In this document: piece after piece, positions 32,146 through 39,570 of the stretch
Numbering within the stretch: the first letter of the stretch is position 1
Layout of the letters: each line of letters opens with the position of its first letter
Origin: Deinococcus sedimenti
Lineage (GTDB): Bacteria > Deinococcota > Deinococci > Deinococcales > Deinococcaceae
Length of the DNA: 44,558 bases
Reading direction: 5' to 3'
NCBI RefSeq assembly: GCF_014648135.1
Contig: NZ_BMQN01000022.1
Coordinates: 1-44,558 of the forward strand
Notes under the pieces: model-generated
What the model saw: only the letters and a program-made list of their open reading frames with translations
The model's database searches: none
Told to the model about the DNA's origin: nothing
Program-made: the position numbers and the translations under genes

Positions 32146-34092
32146 ATGAGCGATCCCGGCGCGCCCATCCTCGGCACCGTCCTCCGCGCCTGGCGCACCC
32201 CCACCAGCGAAGGCTGCCAGCTCCGCACCGAAGACGGCCCCCTCACCCTCTACGGTCCCCTTCCCCCCGTCACCCCCGGCTGCACCCTCCGCGCCTGGAC
32301 CGAAGGCTCCACCCTCACCCGCGCCGAACGCGTCATCACCCCCTACGAACTCGCCCGCGCCTTCTACAGCCGCCTGCGCCCACCCCAGAAGGCCACCGCC
32401 CTGGAACTCCTCCCCCGACTCGGCCCGGACCCCCACCACACCGTCACCCAGAACGCCCCCAGCCTCCCCACCCGCGTCCCCGCCAGCATCGCCCAGGCCC
32501 TCACCCGCCACGCCCGCCGCGAAAGCCGCCTCTACGGCGCCCTCCAGGCCCTCGCCGATCTCGGCCTCCCCCCAGAACACACCCACGCCCTCCTCAACCA
32601 GCACGGCGCCGGTGCCCCCAGCGCCTTCCGCGAGCAGCCGTACCTCGCCATCCGCCACGGCATCCCCTTGCGCGTCCTCGACCATGCCGCCCGACTCCAG
32701 GGTCTTAGCACCTTCGACCCCCGCCGCGGCCCCGCCCTCGCGTACGAACTCACCCGCCGCGCCGCCCTCGCGTACGGCCACACCTGCCTCCCCCTGCCCG
32801 TCCTCGCCGGGGAACTCCGGGACAGTCATGCACTCGACGATGACGAAGCCCAGCAGGCCATTGAAGACGCCCTGAACGGTCAGCTCCTCCTGGAAGACGC
32901 TCAGGCGGCCTTCCTCCCCGAGCAGCACCGCGTGGAAGCCTGGCTCGCCGACGACATCGCCCGACTCATGGCCAGCACGCCCGCACGGGTGTCCGTCCCT
33001 GCCACGCCCGGATTGACGACGGAGCAGCGCGCAGCCGTACTTCTCGCGGCGGGCACGGCCGTCAGTGTCATCACCGGCGGACCCGGCACCGGCAAGACCA
33101 CCACGCTCCGCGCCCTCCTCGACGCCCTGGACGCCGCCAACCTCCGAAGCGTCCTGTGCGCCCCCACCGGGAAGGCCGCCAGCCGCATGCAGCAGAGCAC
33201 GGGCCGCTACGCCACCACCCTCCACCGCCTGCTCAGCTACGACGGTCACAAGTTCAGCAGCGGCATCCTCCCCGGCGACGTCTTCGTGGTCGACGAGGTC
33301 AGCATGGCCAGCAACGCCCTGCTCGGCGCGCTCCTGCGCTCCGTCCGCGATGGCGCCCGTGTCATCCTCGTTGGCGACGAGGACCAGTTGCCCCCCATCG
33401 ACCCCGGCCACCCCCTCGCCGCGCTCACCCGCACCGTCCCCACCGGGCGCCTCACGCAGACGCACCGCCAGGCCGCCGGAAGTCCCATCCTCACCCTCGC
33501 CGCCCAGCTCATCAGCGGGGAGAGCCCCGCCCAGACCGGCGTGCCGTTCGTGAGCGCGACGTCCGCCGAGGACATCGTGCAGCTCGTGCTGGCCCGCCAA
33601 GGCCAGGCGCGTCCGATGATCCTGACCGCCGGACGCGCCGGACCCCTCGGCGTGGACGCCCTGAACCTCGCCCTGCAGGCCGCCCTCAACCCCGGCGACA
33701 CCCGCCTCCGCGCCGGGGACCCCATCCTCGTCACCCGCAACAACCACGACACCGGCCTGATGAACGGCATGACCGGCACCGTCACCCACGCCGGGAAGCA
33801 CCTCACCTGCGTCATCGAGGACACCGAGCACACCTTCACCCCAGGCGACCCCACCCTCACCCTCGCGTACGCCATGACCATCCACCGCAGCCAGGGCAGC
33901 GAGTGGCCGGACGTCATCGTCACCCTCGCCCCCGAACATGACCGCCTCCTCTCCCGCCAGCTCGCGTACACGGCCGTCACCCGCGCCAAGGACACCCTGA
34001 CCGCATCCGGCCTCCGCGCCGCCTGGACGTACGCCGCGCACACTGGCGCCCCCCGCCGCAACAGCCGACTTGAACACTTCCTCAAACGCTGA
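32146..34092 (+). CDS. RecD2-like superfamily 1 DNA helicase
   Basis: A 648-aa helicase of the RecD/RecD2 group. The N-terminal half has an OB-like start and a helix-hairpin region typical of RecD2. The motor has Walker A GGPGTGKTTT (about 311), CAPTGKAA, the Walker B FVVDEVSM (about 382), GDEDQLPPI, and the C-terminal SH3-like domain with TIHRSQGSEWP and YTAVTRAKD. It is shorter than the Deinococcus chromosomal RecD2 (about 700 aa). RecD2 unwinds DNA 5'-3'. Codon third positions are extremely C-rich, as in the following genes. Confidence 0.9.
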   Translation: MSDPGAPILGTVLRAWRTPTSEGCQLRTEDGPLTLYGPLPPVTPGCTLRAWTEGSTLTRAERVITPYELARAFYSRLRPPQKATALELLPRLGPDPHHTVTQNAPSLPTRVPASIAQALTRHARRESRLYGALQALADLGLPPEHTHALLNQHGAGAPSAFREQPYLAIRHGIPLRVLDHAARLQGLSTFDPRRGPALAYELTRRAALAYGHTCLPLPVLAGELRDSHALDDDEAQQAIEDALNGQLLLEDAQAAFLPEQHRVEAWLADDIARLMASTPARVSVPATPGLTTEQRAAVLLAAGTAVSVITGGPGTGKTTTLRALLDALDAANLRSVLCAPTGKAASRMQQSTGRYATTLHRLLSYDGHKFSSGILPGDVFVVDEVSMASNALLGALLRSVRDGARVILVGDEDQLPPIDPGHPLAALTRTVPTGRLTQTHRQAAGSPILTLAAQLISGESPAQTGVPFVSATSAEDIVQLVLARQGQARPMILTAGRAGPLGVDALNLALQAALNPGDTRLRAGDPILVTRNNHDTGLMNGMTGTVTHAGKHLTCVIEDTEHTFTPGDPTLTLAYAMTIHRSQGSEWPDVIVTLAPEHDRLLSRQLAYTAVTRAKDTLTASGLRAAWTYAAHTGAPRRNSRLEHFLKR

Positions 34093-34126
34093 GCCGGTCA
34101 CCCCCACGACCGCCACCCTCATCACC

Positions 34127-34468
34127 ATGCTGAGCACGCCCCTCACCCGGCACATCCTGCGCGAACTCGTCAAGGGCGGCGAACAGTACGCGTACGGCCT
34201 CCACCTCTCCCTCGGCGTCACCCCAGGAAAAGCCCACAACACCCTACGCGACCTGCACGCTCAGGGACTCGCGGCGCGCCGCACGGAAGAGGAAAACGCC
34301 ACGGATTCATCGAAGCCCCCCCGGACGTTCTACGCACTCACACCAGAAGGTCTCACGTTCGTCCGGGCGCTCCTGCAGACCACCACGCCCACCCCCGATT
34401 CCGACCCGTCACCCCCAGCGGGGGGCCGGTCGTCGTCACCCCCACGCAAGGGACCGTGCTCCACATGA
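34127..34468 (+). CDS. Winged-helix (PadR/MarR-like) regulator
   Basis: A 113-aa protein starting with a winged helix: TRHILRELVKGGEQYAYGLH, then LGVTPGKAHNTLRDLHAQGL as the recognition region and FYALTPEGLTFV as the wing end. This resembles PadR/MarR-type domains. The last 25 residues (PTPDSDPSPPAGGRSSSPPR) are encoded partly by the first copy of a 73-bp tandem repeat, so the original C-terminus may have been altered. The start at 34127 is 30 nt after a GTCACCCCCACG element. It may regulate the pilin cluster, which is inference. Confidence 0.7.
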   Translation: MLSTPLTRHILRELVKGGEQYAYGLHLSLGVTPGKAHNTLRDLHAQGLAARRTEEENATDSSKPPRTFYALTPEGLTFVRALLQTTTPTPDSDPSPPAGGRSSSPPRKGPCST

Positions 34469-34556
34469 CGCCCCCACGCCCCCACCCCCAGCGGGGGGCC
34501 AGTCGTCGTCACCCCCACGCAGGGGACCGTGCTCCACATGACGCCCCCACGCCCCT
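34411..34556 (+). repeat. 73-bp tandem repeat, two copies
   Basis: Copies at 34411-34483 and 34484-34556 differ at about two positions plus the end. Each contains a GTCACCCCCACGCA element and an ATG 30 nt further (34465 and 34538) that opens no sensible gene. A third, diverged version of the element follows at 34583. Confidence 0.9.
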
Positions 34557-34582
34557 GCCCCCCCACCGGTAGATCCGTGACG

Positions 34583-34594
34583 GTCACCCCTACG
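34583..34594 (+). promoter_or_regulatory. GTCACCCCYACG element before frameshifted gene
   Basis: GTCACCCCTACG lies 30 nt before the ATG at 34613. Upstream orphan copies are at 34435 and 34508, and another precedes the winged-helix gene at 34097. Confidence 0.45.
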
Positions 34595-34612
34595 CATGGG
34601 ACCGTGCCAGAC

Positions 34613-35361
34613 ATGACGACCGCCCTGACCCTCCCCCTCACCCCTCCCAACTGGTGGGAACTGTGCTGGCTCGACGGCACGTTCCGGCAGCGCCGCCCCG
34701 CCCCCACCCCAACCCCATCCCCGGCTCCTGGCAGCGCCCCCTCCCCTGCGGCGTCACCCCCCTCGCCCACCACCTCGGCCGTGGCGGCACCGTCCTCTGG
34801 ACGGACGGCGCCCTCCTCCCCGGTGTCGGCGATCACACCCTCCCCATCCTCTCCCGCGCCTGGCTCAGCACCCTCGCCGCCCTCCGCAGCCCCCACGACG
34901 ACAGCACCGCCCACCGCCACCTCCGCCTCGACCTCCTCACCACCGCCCTCCACCACCCCGACCCCACCTGGAGTGCCCCCTGGATCGACTGCGGCCTCCA
35001 CATTCAGGACGCCACCTGCGGCCCCTGGACCCTCTACCGCGTGCACGCCGGCGGCACCACCACCCGCGTCTTCCCCTTCGAGGTCCCCACCTGGGCCGCC
35101 GAGGACCTCCACACCCGCCCCATCCGCCTCTGGTCCGACCACGTCCCCACACCCACCACCGAGCACGAGCCCCCCACCACGCCCGTCCTCCTCTGGCCGG
35201 CCGCCCGCCCCCTCACCGACCTGCTCACCGCGCTCACGCACCTGCACCCCGAGGAGCGCACCGACCTGCACCGCGCCGCCCGCCGCGTGGCCCTCACCAC
35301 GGCCACCGAACTCGCCCACGACCCCCAGTGGATCGACACGCCCGACGTGCTGCGCGTATGA
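34613..35361 (+). pseudogene. Hypothetical protein, frameshifted in C-rich tract
   Basis: The start reads LTPPNWWELCWLDGTFRQRR in one frame. The sequence then continues naturally in another frame as NPIPGSWQRPLPCGVTPLAH to the stop at 35361. A loss of one base within the C-runs at about 34690-34720 would explain this. The joined protein would be about 248 aa: a Trp-rich N-terminus, then IDCGLHIQDATCGPWTLYRV and a C-terminal helical part (LTDLLTALTHLHPEERTDL). I do not recognise the family. It could be a true mutation, slippage-regulated, or a sequencing error in homopolymers. Confidence 0.6.
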
Positions 35362-35440
35362 CCCCCGAACCGCGCGCCCACTCTCCCCCCACCCTCACCC
35401 CGTCCACCGAACCTCGCCTCCCCCCATCCGGAGCTCACCC

Positions 35441-35887
35441 ATGCAGAAATCCCCAGCCGCACGCACCCAAGGGTTCACCCTGATCGAACTGCTCGTCGTC
35501 ATCGCCATCATCGGCGTCCTCGCCGCGATCCTGCTCCCCACCTTCAGCGACGCGCAGAAACGCCCGCACGACACCGCTGCCCTTCAGTGCGGCCGGGCGA
35601 TCGTCACCTTCCAGACCACCGCGAACCTCACCCGGGGCGCGTACGCCAGCCCCCTGACCGACATGGGCCGCGACGTCGCCGAAGCCTGCACCACCGCCGG
35701 CGTCCGCGTGTCCCTCAACGACAAACGCGCCACGAACGCCGCCGCCACCGTGAGTCAGTCCGTCTCCACCAGCGCCAGCAACTACGCCTTCCAGGTCTTC
35801 CACCCGCAGGGCAGTGGGTACTACCTCTACAACCTCGCCAACAGCCCCACCACCGGCGAGCGTCTCAACCGCCTGTTCACGTGGTGA
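35441..35887 (+). CDS. Type IV pilin-like protein 1
   Basis: A 148-aa prepilin. A short basic leader (MQKSPAARTQG) is cut before FTLIELLVVIAIIGVLAA, with Glu at +5, by prepilin peptidase. Then comes the array motif KRPHDTAALQCGRAIVT and a variable head with EAC; the two Cys likely form a disulfide. GGAG lies 7 nt before the ATG. First of five paralogues in a row; heads differ strongly while the helix and the QCGRA motif are conserved. Confidence 0.9.
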   Translation: MQKSPAARTQGFTLIELLVVIAIIGVLAAILLPTFSDAQKRPHDTAALQCGRAIVTFQTTANLTRGAYASPLTDMGRDVAEACTTAGVRVSLNDKRATNAAATVSQSVSTSASNYAFQVFHPQGSGYYLYNLANSPTTGERLNRLFTW

Positions 35888-35910
35888 CCCCCATCCGTCA
35901 GGAGTCCAGC

Positions 35911-36375
35911 ATGCACACCCGCACCCACACTCAAGGGTTCACCCTCATTGAACTGCTCGTCGTGATCGCCATCATCGGCGTCCTCGCCGCGATCCTCCTC
36001 CCCACCTTCAGTGACGCGCAGAAGAAACCTCACGACACCGCTGCCCTCCAGTGCGGCCGGGCCATCGTCACGGGCGCCGTGGCGTACCGCGCCGGGAACG
36101 GCGGTGCCCTGCCCGCCGCGCCCTTCTCCCCGGACGTCCTGGGCAGTGACGTCAAGGAGGCCTGCGCGGGTCAGCGCGTCATGCCGTACGCCGTGCCCAA
36201 ATCCACGACCGGCACCGAGTACGCCATTACGAGCATCGACAGCAAAGGCATGCCCTCGTTCTTCGTCGCCAACAGTCGCGGCAGCGGGGCGTTCGCCACC
36301 AGCAACGACGATACGTCCTGCGGCGCGAGCGGCTGCAAACTCCGCTTCCTCACCTGGTCCGCCTGGGGCCTGTAA
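35911..36375 (+). CDS. Type IV pilin-like protein 2
   Basis: A 154-aa prepilin with leader MHTRTHTQG and the same helix. It has KKPHDTAALQCGRAIVT and SDVKEACAG, plus two extra Cys near the C-terminus (DTSCGASGCKL), unlike its neighbours. A CAGGAG Shine-Dalgarno precedes the ATG. Its stop (TAA) overlaps the next ATG by one base. Confidence 0.9.
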   Translation: MHTRTHTQGFTLIELLVVIAIIGVLAAILLPTFSDAQKKPHDTAALQCGRAIVTGAVAYRAGNGGALPAAPFSPDVLGSDVKEACAGQRVMPYAVPKSTTGTEYAITSIDSKGMPSFFVANSRGSGAFATSNDDTSCGASGCKLRFLTWSAWGL

Positions 36376-36815
36376 TGCACCGACCGAACACGACCGCCAC
36401 GGGATTCACGCTGATCGAGATTCTTCTGGTCACGGTCATGATCGGCATCCTCGCGGCCGTGCTCGTCCCCACGCTCACCGGCGTCCGCAAACGCCCCCAC
36501 AACGTCGCGGCGCTCCAGTGTGGCCGCGCCCTCGTCACCGCGCAGGTCACCTACCACGCCCGCACGGGTGAGTACGCCAGCCGCGTCGCCCAGCTCGCCC
36601 AGCCGGACGTCACCCGCACCTGCCGGGACGTGCAGGTCACGTACGCCGGTGATCCCGCCGCCGCGCTCCCCGCCACCGGGTCACAGACCATCACCGCCAC
36701 CACCGACGGGTTCGGCCTGGACCTCTGGAATCCCCGCGGGGACGTCATCTACCGCTACGTCACGTGGGCGGACCCCCAGGTTCCCGCCCGGACTTTCACG
36801 CCCGTTCGCCCCTGA
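36375..36815 (+). CDS. Type IV pilin-like protein 3
   Basis: A 146-aa prepilin, the most divergent of the five: GFTLIEILLVTVMIGILAAV, then RKRPHNVAALQCGRALVT and RTCRDVQV. It is translated by re-initiation at the TAATG overlap with pilin 2. Divergence in the normally rigid helix suggests a different place in a filament. Confidence 0.88.
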   Translation: MHRPNTTATGFTLIEILLVTVMIGILAAVLVPTLTGVRKRPHNVAALQCGRALVTAQVTYHARTGEYASRVAQLAQPDVTRTCRDVQVTYAGDPAAALPATGSQTITATTDGFGLDLWNPRGDVIYRYVTWADPQVPARTFTPVRP

Positions 36816-36825
36816 CAGGAGAGTC

Positions 36826-37248
36826 ATGAAACAGCGCACCCAAGGATTCACCCTGATCGAGCTCCTCGTTGTGATCGCCATCATCGGCGTGCTCGCCAGC
36901 CTCCTCCTGCCCACGTTCAGCAACGCGCAGAAACGCCCGCACGATACGGCCGCCCTGCAGTGCGGACGCGCCATCATCACCGCGCAGACCACCCGCAAGA
37001 TCAGTGTCGGCACGTACGGCACGGCACCCGCTGCACTCGGACCGGACGTGACGGAAGCCTGCACGGGCATCGAAGTTCAGAGTTACGTGGCGGGGTTCAC
37101 TCCAGGGCCGAATCAGGCCGGGAACGGCCTGATCGGCGCGGACGCCCTGAACTACAACTTCTACGTGTACAGCCGGAAGGGCACCAGCTCGTACTACACC
37201 AGCACCGGCGACGGCTGGAAGCTCCGCCCGTCATCCGCCACGTTCTGA
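36826..37248 (+). CDS. Type IV pilin-like protein 4
   Basis: A 140-aa prepilin with a very short leader (MKQRTQG), the standard helix, KRPHDTAALQCGRAIIT and TEACTG. The head is rich in Gly, Asn and Tyr (ALNYNFYVYSRKGTSSYY). GACAGGAG precedes the ATG. The stop overlaps the ATG of the following in-frame extension (ATGA at 37246-37250). Confidence 0.9.
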   Translation: MKQRTQGFTLIELLVVIAIIGVLASLLLPTFSNAQKRPHDTAALQCGRAIITAQTTRKISVGTYGTAPAALGPDVTEACTGIEVQSYVAGFTPGPNQAGNGLIGADALNYNFYVYSRKGTSSYYTSTGDGWKLRPSSATF

Positions 37249-37523
37249 TGACCACGCCCGACACAGACGACCGCGACCAGGACGACCGCGACCGGAACGT
37301 GCACGCCCGCCTGACCGAGCTGCTGGGCGACACCCTCCGCATCAGCCGCGAACTGCTGCACATGGTCCACGTGACCCTCACGCCCCCGCCCCCCCTCGCC
37401 ACCGTCCCACCCAGCGCCGTGCGCACCCTCCTCGCCGCCCGCCGCCAGGAACTGGACCGGCACCTGCAGGTCATCGCACGGGAAACCGACGTGCTGCGCG
37501 ACCTGCCTCCCAGGAGACCCACC
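37248..37523 (+). CDS. 92-codon hydrophilic segment fused in frame to pilin 5
   Basis: A coupled ATG (overlapping the pilin 4 stop) opens an Asp/Arg-rich helical segment (RNVHARLTELLGDTLRISRE, then a Pro linker and AARRQELDRHLQVIA) with no stop before the pilin 5 start. Either it is a separate small protein that lost its stop codon, or two products are made from one frame. No known domain is seen. Confidence 0.5.
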
Positions 37524-37961
37524 ATGCATCAGTCCACGCAGGGCTTCACGCTCATCGAGCTCCTCGTCGTGATCGCCATCATCGGCGTCCTCGCGGCCCT
37601 CCTGCTCCCGACCTTCGCCGGTGCTCAGAAAAAACCCTACGACGTGGCCGCGCAGCAGTGCGGCCGGGCGATCGTAGCCGCGCAGATCCCGTACCGCGCC
37701 GCCAACGGCACCTACACCAATGACCCGGCCGTGCTGGGCAGTGACGTCAAGGAAGCGTGCCGGGACGCGGGCGTGCAGGTCGGCGTCCACGCGACCACCC
37801 CGACCGCCGCGACCTCCGCGTACCTGATGAGTGGATCGGACGCGAACAATTTCGCCCTCACAGCCTTCCACCCCAAAGGGACCGGGTACTACCGCTACTG
37901 GCTCGGTTCCCCCACGCCGGTCCCCAGCGGGGACCGACTGAACACGCTCTTCCCGTACTGA
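37524..37961 (+). CDS. Type IV pilin-like protein 5
   Basis: A 145-aa prepilin with leader MHQSTQG, the standard helix, KKPYDVAAQQCGRAIVA and SDVKEACRD. A CAGGAG Shine-Dalgarno 8 nt upstream supports this internal start, because the longer in-frame product would have a 99-residue leader, unusual for prepilin peptidase. The C-terminus (GYYRYWLGSP ... RLNTLFPY) resembles that of pilin 1. Confidence 0.88.
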   Translation: MHQSTQGFTLIELLVVIAIIGVLAALLLPTFAGAQKKPYDVAAQQCGRAIVAAQIPYRAANGTYTNDPAVLGSDVKEACRDAGVQVGVHATTPTAATSAYLMSGSDANNFALTAFHPKGTGYYRYWLGSPTPVPSGDRLNTLFPY

Positions 37962-37991
37962 CGCCCGACCGTGACTGACCTGGTCGCCCGC

Positions 37992-38005
37992 GCGCGGTGC
38001 CGCGC
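37992..38005. promoter_or_regulatory. GC palindrome before peptide 1
   Basis: GCGCGGTGCCGCGC forms a 6-bp stem with a TG loop, 58 nt before the peptide ATG. A near copy (38219-38232) stands before peptide 2. Confidence 0.4.
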
Positions 38006-38063
38006 ACCCCCGGCGGATCGCCCGCGCCCCCTGACACCCGCTTGCCCCACCCCTGGAGGTTCC

Positions 38064-38207
38064 ATGACCCGCACTCGAATCCTGCTCACACTGCTCTGCC
38101 TGTCCGGTGGTGCCGGCGCCTTCCCGGTCTACCCGCCGGATGACGGAGGCGGGAGCGTCACCTGCACGTTCATCGTCACGGCGAAAGGCGTGACCGCCAT
38201 CTGTTGA
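38064..38207 (+). CDS. Small secreted peptide 1, PVYPPDDG family
   Basis: A 47-aa precursor. The N-terminus is a signal peptide (about residues 1-19) with cleavage predicted after AGA. The mature peptide of about 28 residues begins FPVYPPDDG and has two Cys, one mid-chain (SVTCTFIVT) and one at the very C-terminus (VTAIC). A GGAGGT Shine-Dalgarno lies 5 nt before the ATG. I know no described family with this pattern. It follows the pilin array and is paralogous to the next gene. Confidence 0.75.
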   Translation: MTRTRILLTLLCLSGGAGAFPVYPPDDGGGSVTCTFIVTAKGVTAIC

Positions 38208-38218
38208 ACCCCTCCCGC

Positions 38219-38232
38219 GTGCGGTGCCGCGC
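38219..38232. promoter_or_regulatory. GC palindrome before peptide 2
   Basis: GTGCGGTGCCGCGC, a one-base variant of the palindrome at 37992, lies 71 nt before the peptide 2 ATG. Confidence 0.4.
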
Positions 38233-38303
38233 CCCTCCCAGGGCACGCCTGCACCGCCCCGTCCGCCCAGACTCAAACCCCCTGTCCTTTCACCGAGGTA
38301 TTC

Positions 38304-38456
38304 ATGAAAAAAGTTCGTACTGCTGGTCTGATGCTGCTGCTCTCCGTGTTCAGTTCCGTTGCGGGGGCCTATCCCGTCTACCCGCCGGACGATGGCCTGA
38401 TCGGGTACACGCACTGCATCATTTTCGTCACTCCCAACGTCACGGTCCCCTGCTGA
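38304..38456 (+). CDS. Small secreted peptide 2, PVYPPDDG family
   Basis: A 50-aa precursor. The signal peptide (about residues 1-22) has a KK-R start and a SSVAGA cleavage site. The mature part begins YPVYPPDDG and carries two Cys placed as in peptide 1 (YTHCIIFVT and C-terminal VPC). GAGGT precedes the ATG by 5 nt. The strict conservation of PVYPPDDG between two otherwise diverged paralogues indicates selection on that segment. The shared terminal Cys could form a disulfide loop or attach the peptide to a partner. Confidence 0.75.
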   Translation: MKKVRTAGLMLLLSVFSSVAGAYPVYPPDDGLIGYTHCIIFVTPNVTVPC

Positions 38457-38464
38457 CCCCCTGA

Positions 38465-38498
38465 GTGAGCCCGGAGACCAGCTGGTCTCCGGGCTCAC
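38465..38498. terminator. 34-nt perfect palindrome after peptide genes
   Basis: A 17-bp perfect inverted repeat without spacer, centred at GACCAGCTGGTC, starts 8 nt after the peptide 2 stop. It can fold as a very strong hairpin and likely ends the operon. Confidence 0.7.
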
Positions 38499-38508
38499 GC
38501 GTGGTGAT

Positions 38509-38541
38509 GGCTGGAGGGCACGGGTGCCCTCCAGCCTGTTT
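38509..38541. terminator. Second terminator hairpin
   Basis: A perfect 13-bp stem (GGCTGGAGGGCAC and complement) with a GG loop and TGTTT after it. It stands before the end of the convergent nucS gene and may serve it too. Confidence 0.75.
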
Positions 38542-38567
38542 CATGCCGCGCGGTGGCTGCGCTTGTC

Positions 38568-39344
38568 TCAGGCGTCGAAGAGGGAGGGTTGCGTGAGCAC
38601 GGGCGCCACACTCGCGTCCTGAGCGGGCAGTGCGGAGACCTCCCGGAATTCAAGGCCGCGGTTCTCGAGTTCCAGGCGCGCGGGCGTCGTGATCGAGGGG
38701 GCGGCCAGAATGCCGCGCACGGTCGCCTGCTCGCCGAGCGTCTGTTGCACGGACCGCACGTACCGGGCCAGCTGGGACACGGCGTGCTGGGTCGCGCGGC
38801 CGCGTTTGAGTTCGACCACGACGTAGCGGCCCTGCGCGTCCTGCGCGTACAGGTCGATACCGCCGGAGTCGACCATCAACTCGCGGTTGAGCACGCGTAA
38901 TCCGGGTTCAATCAGTTCCGGGTGATCCGCCAGGGCCTGCTGCATCTGCGCTTCAGAGCCCTTCAGGACGAATCCCCCGGCCTGCGCGAGTTCCATCGCG
39001 AGCGCCAGTTGCGGTTCCAGGAAGATCACCTGCACGAGTTCGTCCGGACTCCGCCGGGACGCCAGGAGCATGCACACGTCCTCTGCCACCTCCGCGGTGA
39101 TGCGGTCGGTCTTCGGTTGCCAGTTCATGGGCTTGATCCCCGTCGGGTGGTGGATCTGCAGGCTGCCATCCTGCTTGATCATCACGAGGTACGTGCCCAG
39201 CTCGGCGGTGCTGGCCGCGCGCCCCAGGTAGGAGACCTCGGCGAGCCCGGCCACCTGAATCAGGCAATCGCGGGTGCGCGTATGACGGTTCAGGAACGCC
39301 GCGAGGTCCTGCGGGTTCGGCGCGGTGAGTTGCTCGCGGATCAT
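38568..39344 (-). CDS. nucS: NucS-type endonuclease
   Basis: A 258-aa nuclease of the NucS/EndoMS family, which cuts branched or mismatched DNA. The C-terminal PD-(D/E)xK domain shows GGIDLYAQDAQGR and VVVELKRGRATQHAVSQL. The protein ends in QPSLFDA, a QxxLF sliding-clamp-binding motif. The N-terminal half has the binding core (YLGRAASTAELGTYLVMIK). The start at 39344 lies 6 nt after a weak box (CAGACT). Confidence 0.9.
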   Translation of the reverse strand: MIREQLTAPNPQDLAAFLNRHTRTRDCLIQVAGLAEVSYLGRAASTAELGTYLVMIKQDGSLQIHHPTGIKPMNWQPKTDRITAEVAEDVCMLLASRRSPDELVQVIFLEPQLALAMELAQAGGFVLKGSEAQMQQALADHPELIEPGLRVLNRELMVDSGGIDLYAQDAQGRYVVVELKRGRATQHAVSQLARYVRSVQQTLGEQATVRGILAAPSITTPARLELENRGLEFREVSALPAQDASVAPVLTQPSLFDA

Positions 39345-39465
39345 GGATCCAGTCTGACGGGGACGCGAGCGGCCTGCCATGGTCCGAGGCGCATTCGACT
39401 GGGACGAAGGCGCGGCCCGCACCCGAATCTGGGTACTGGCCGCGTGCGGTCACGATTGAGGGTGT

Positions 39466-39489
39466 TCAGATGCACTCGGGGCAGATCAT
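39466..39489 (-). other. Seven-codon frame MICPECI with strong Shine-Dalgarno
   Basis: AAAGGAGG (39494-39501) stands 4 nt before ATG, followed by MICPECI and a stop. CPEC begins many zinc-ribbon proteins. It may be a truncated gene or a leader peptide in the nucS upstream region. Confidence 0.3.
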
Positions 39490-39570
39490 GTGGCCTCCTT
39501 TGAGTCGGGCAGTGCCCTGGCCGTCATCTGAGGGTGCTACCCGACCGAAGTCACTGCTGCTGCACATGTC

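Noticed and set aside
32044..34242. Long minus-strand open frame opposite the recD-like gene
   Set aside because: It is Gly/Glu/Val-rich without domain features and arises from the C-rich third codon positions of the helicase gene.
38064..38456. Lanthipeptide or other modified-peptide cluster
   Set aside because: No maturase, transporter or leader peptidase gene adjoins the two small peptides; they carry ordinary signal peptides.
28500..38500. CRISPR array
   Set aside because: The repeats in this region are two-copy direct repeats or gene paralogues, without regular spacers or cas genes.
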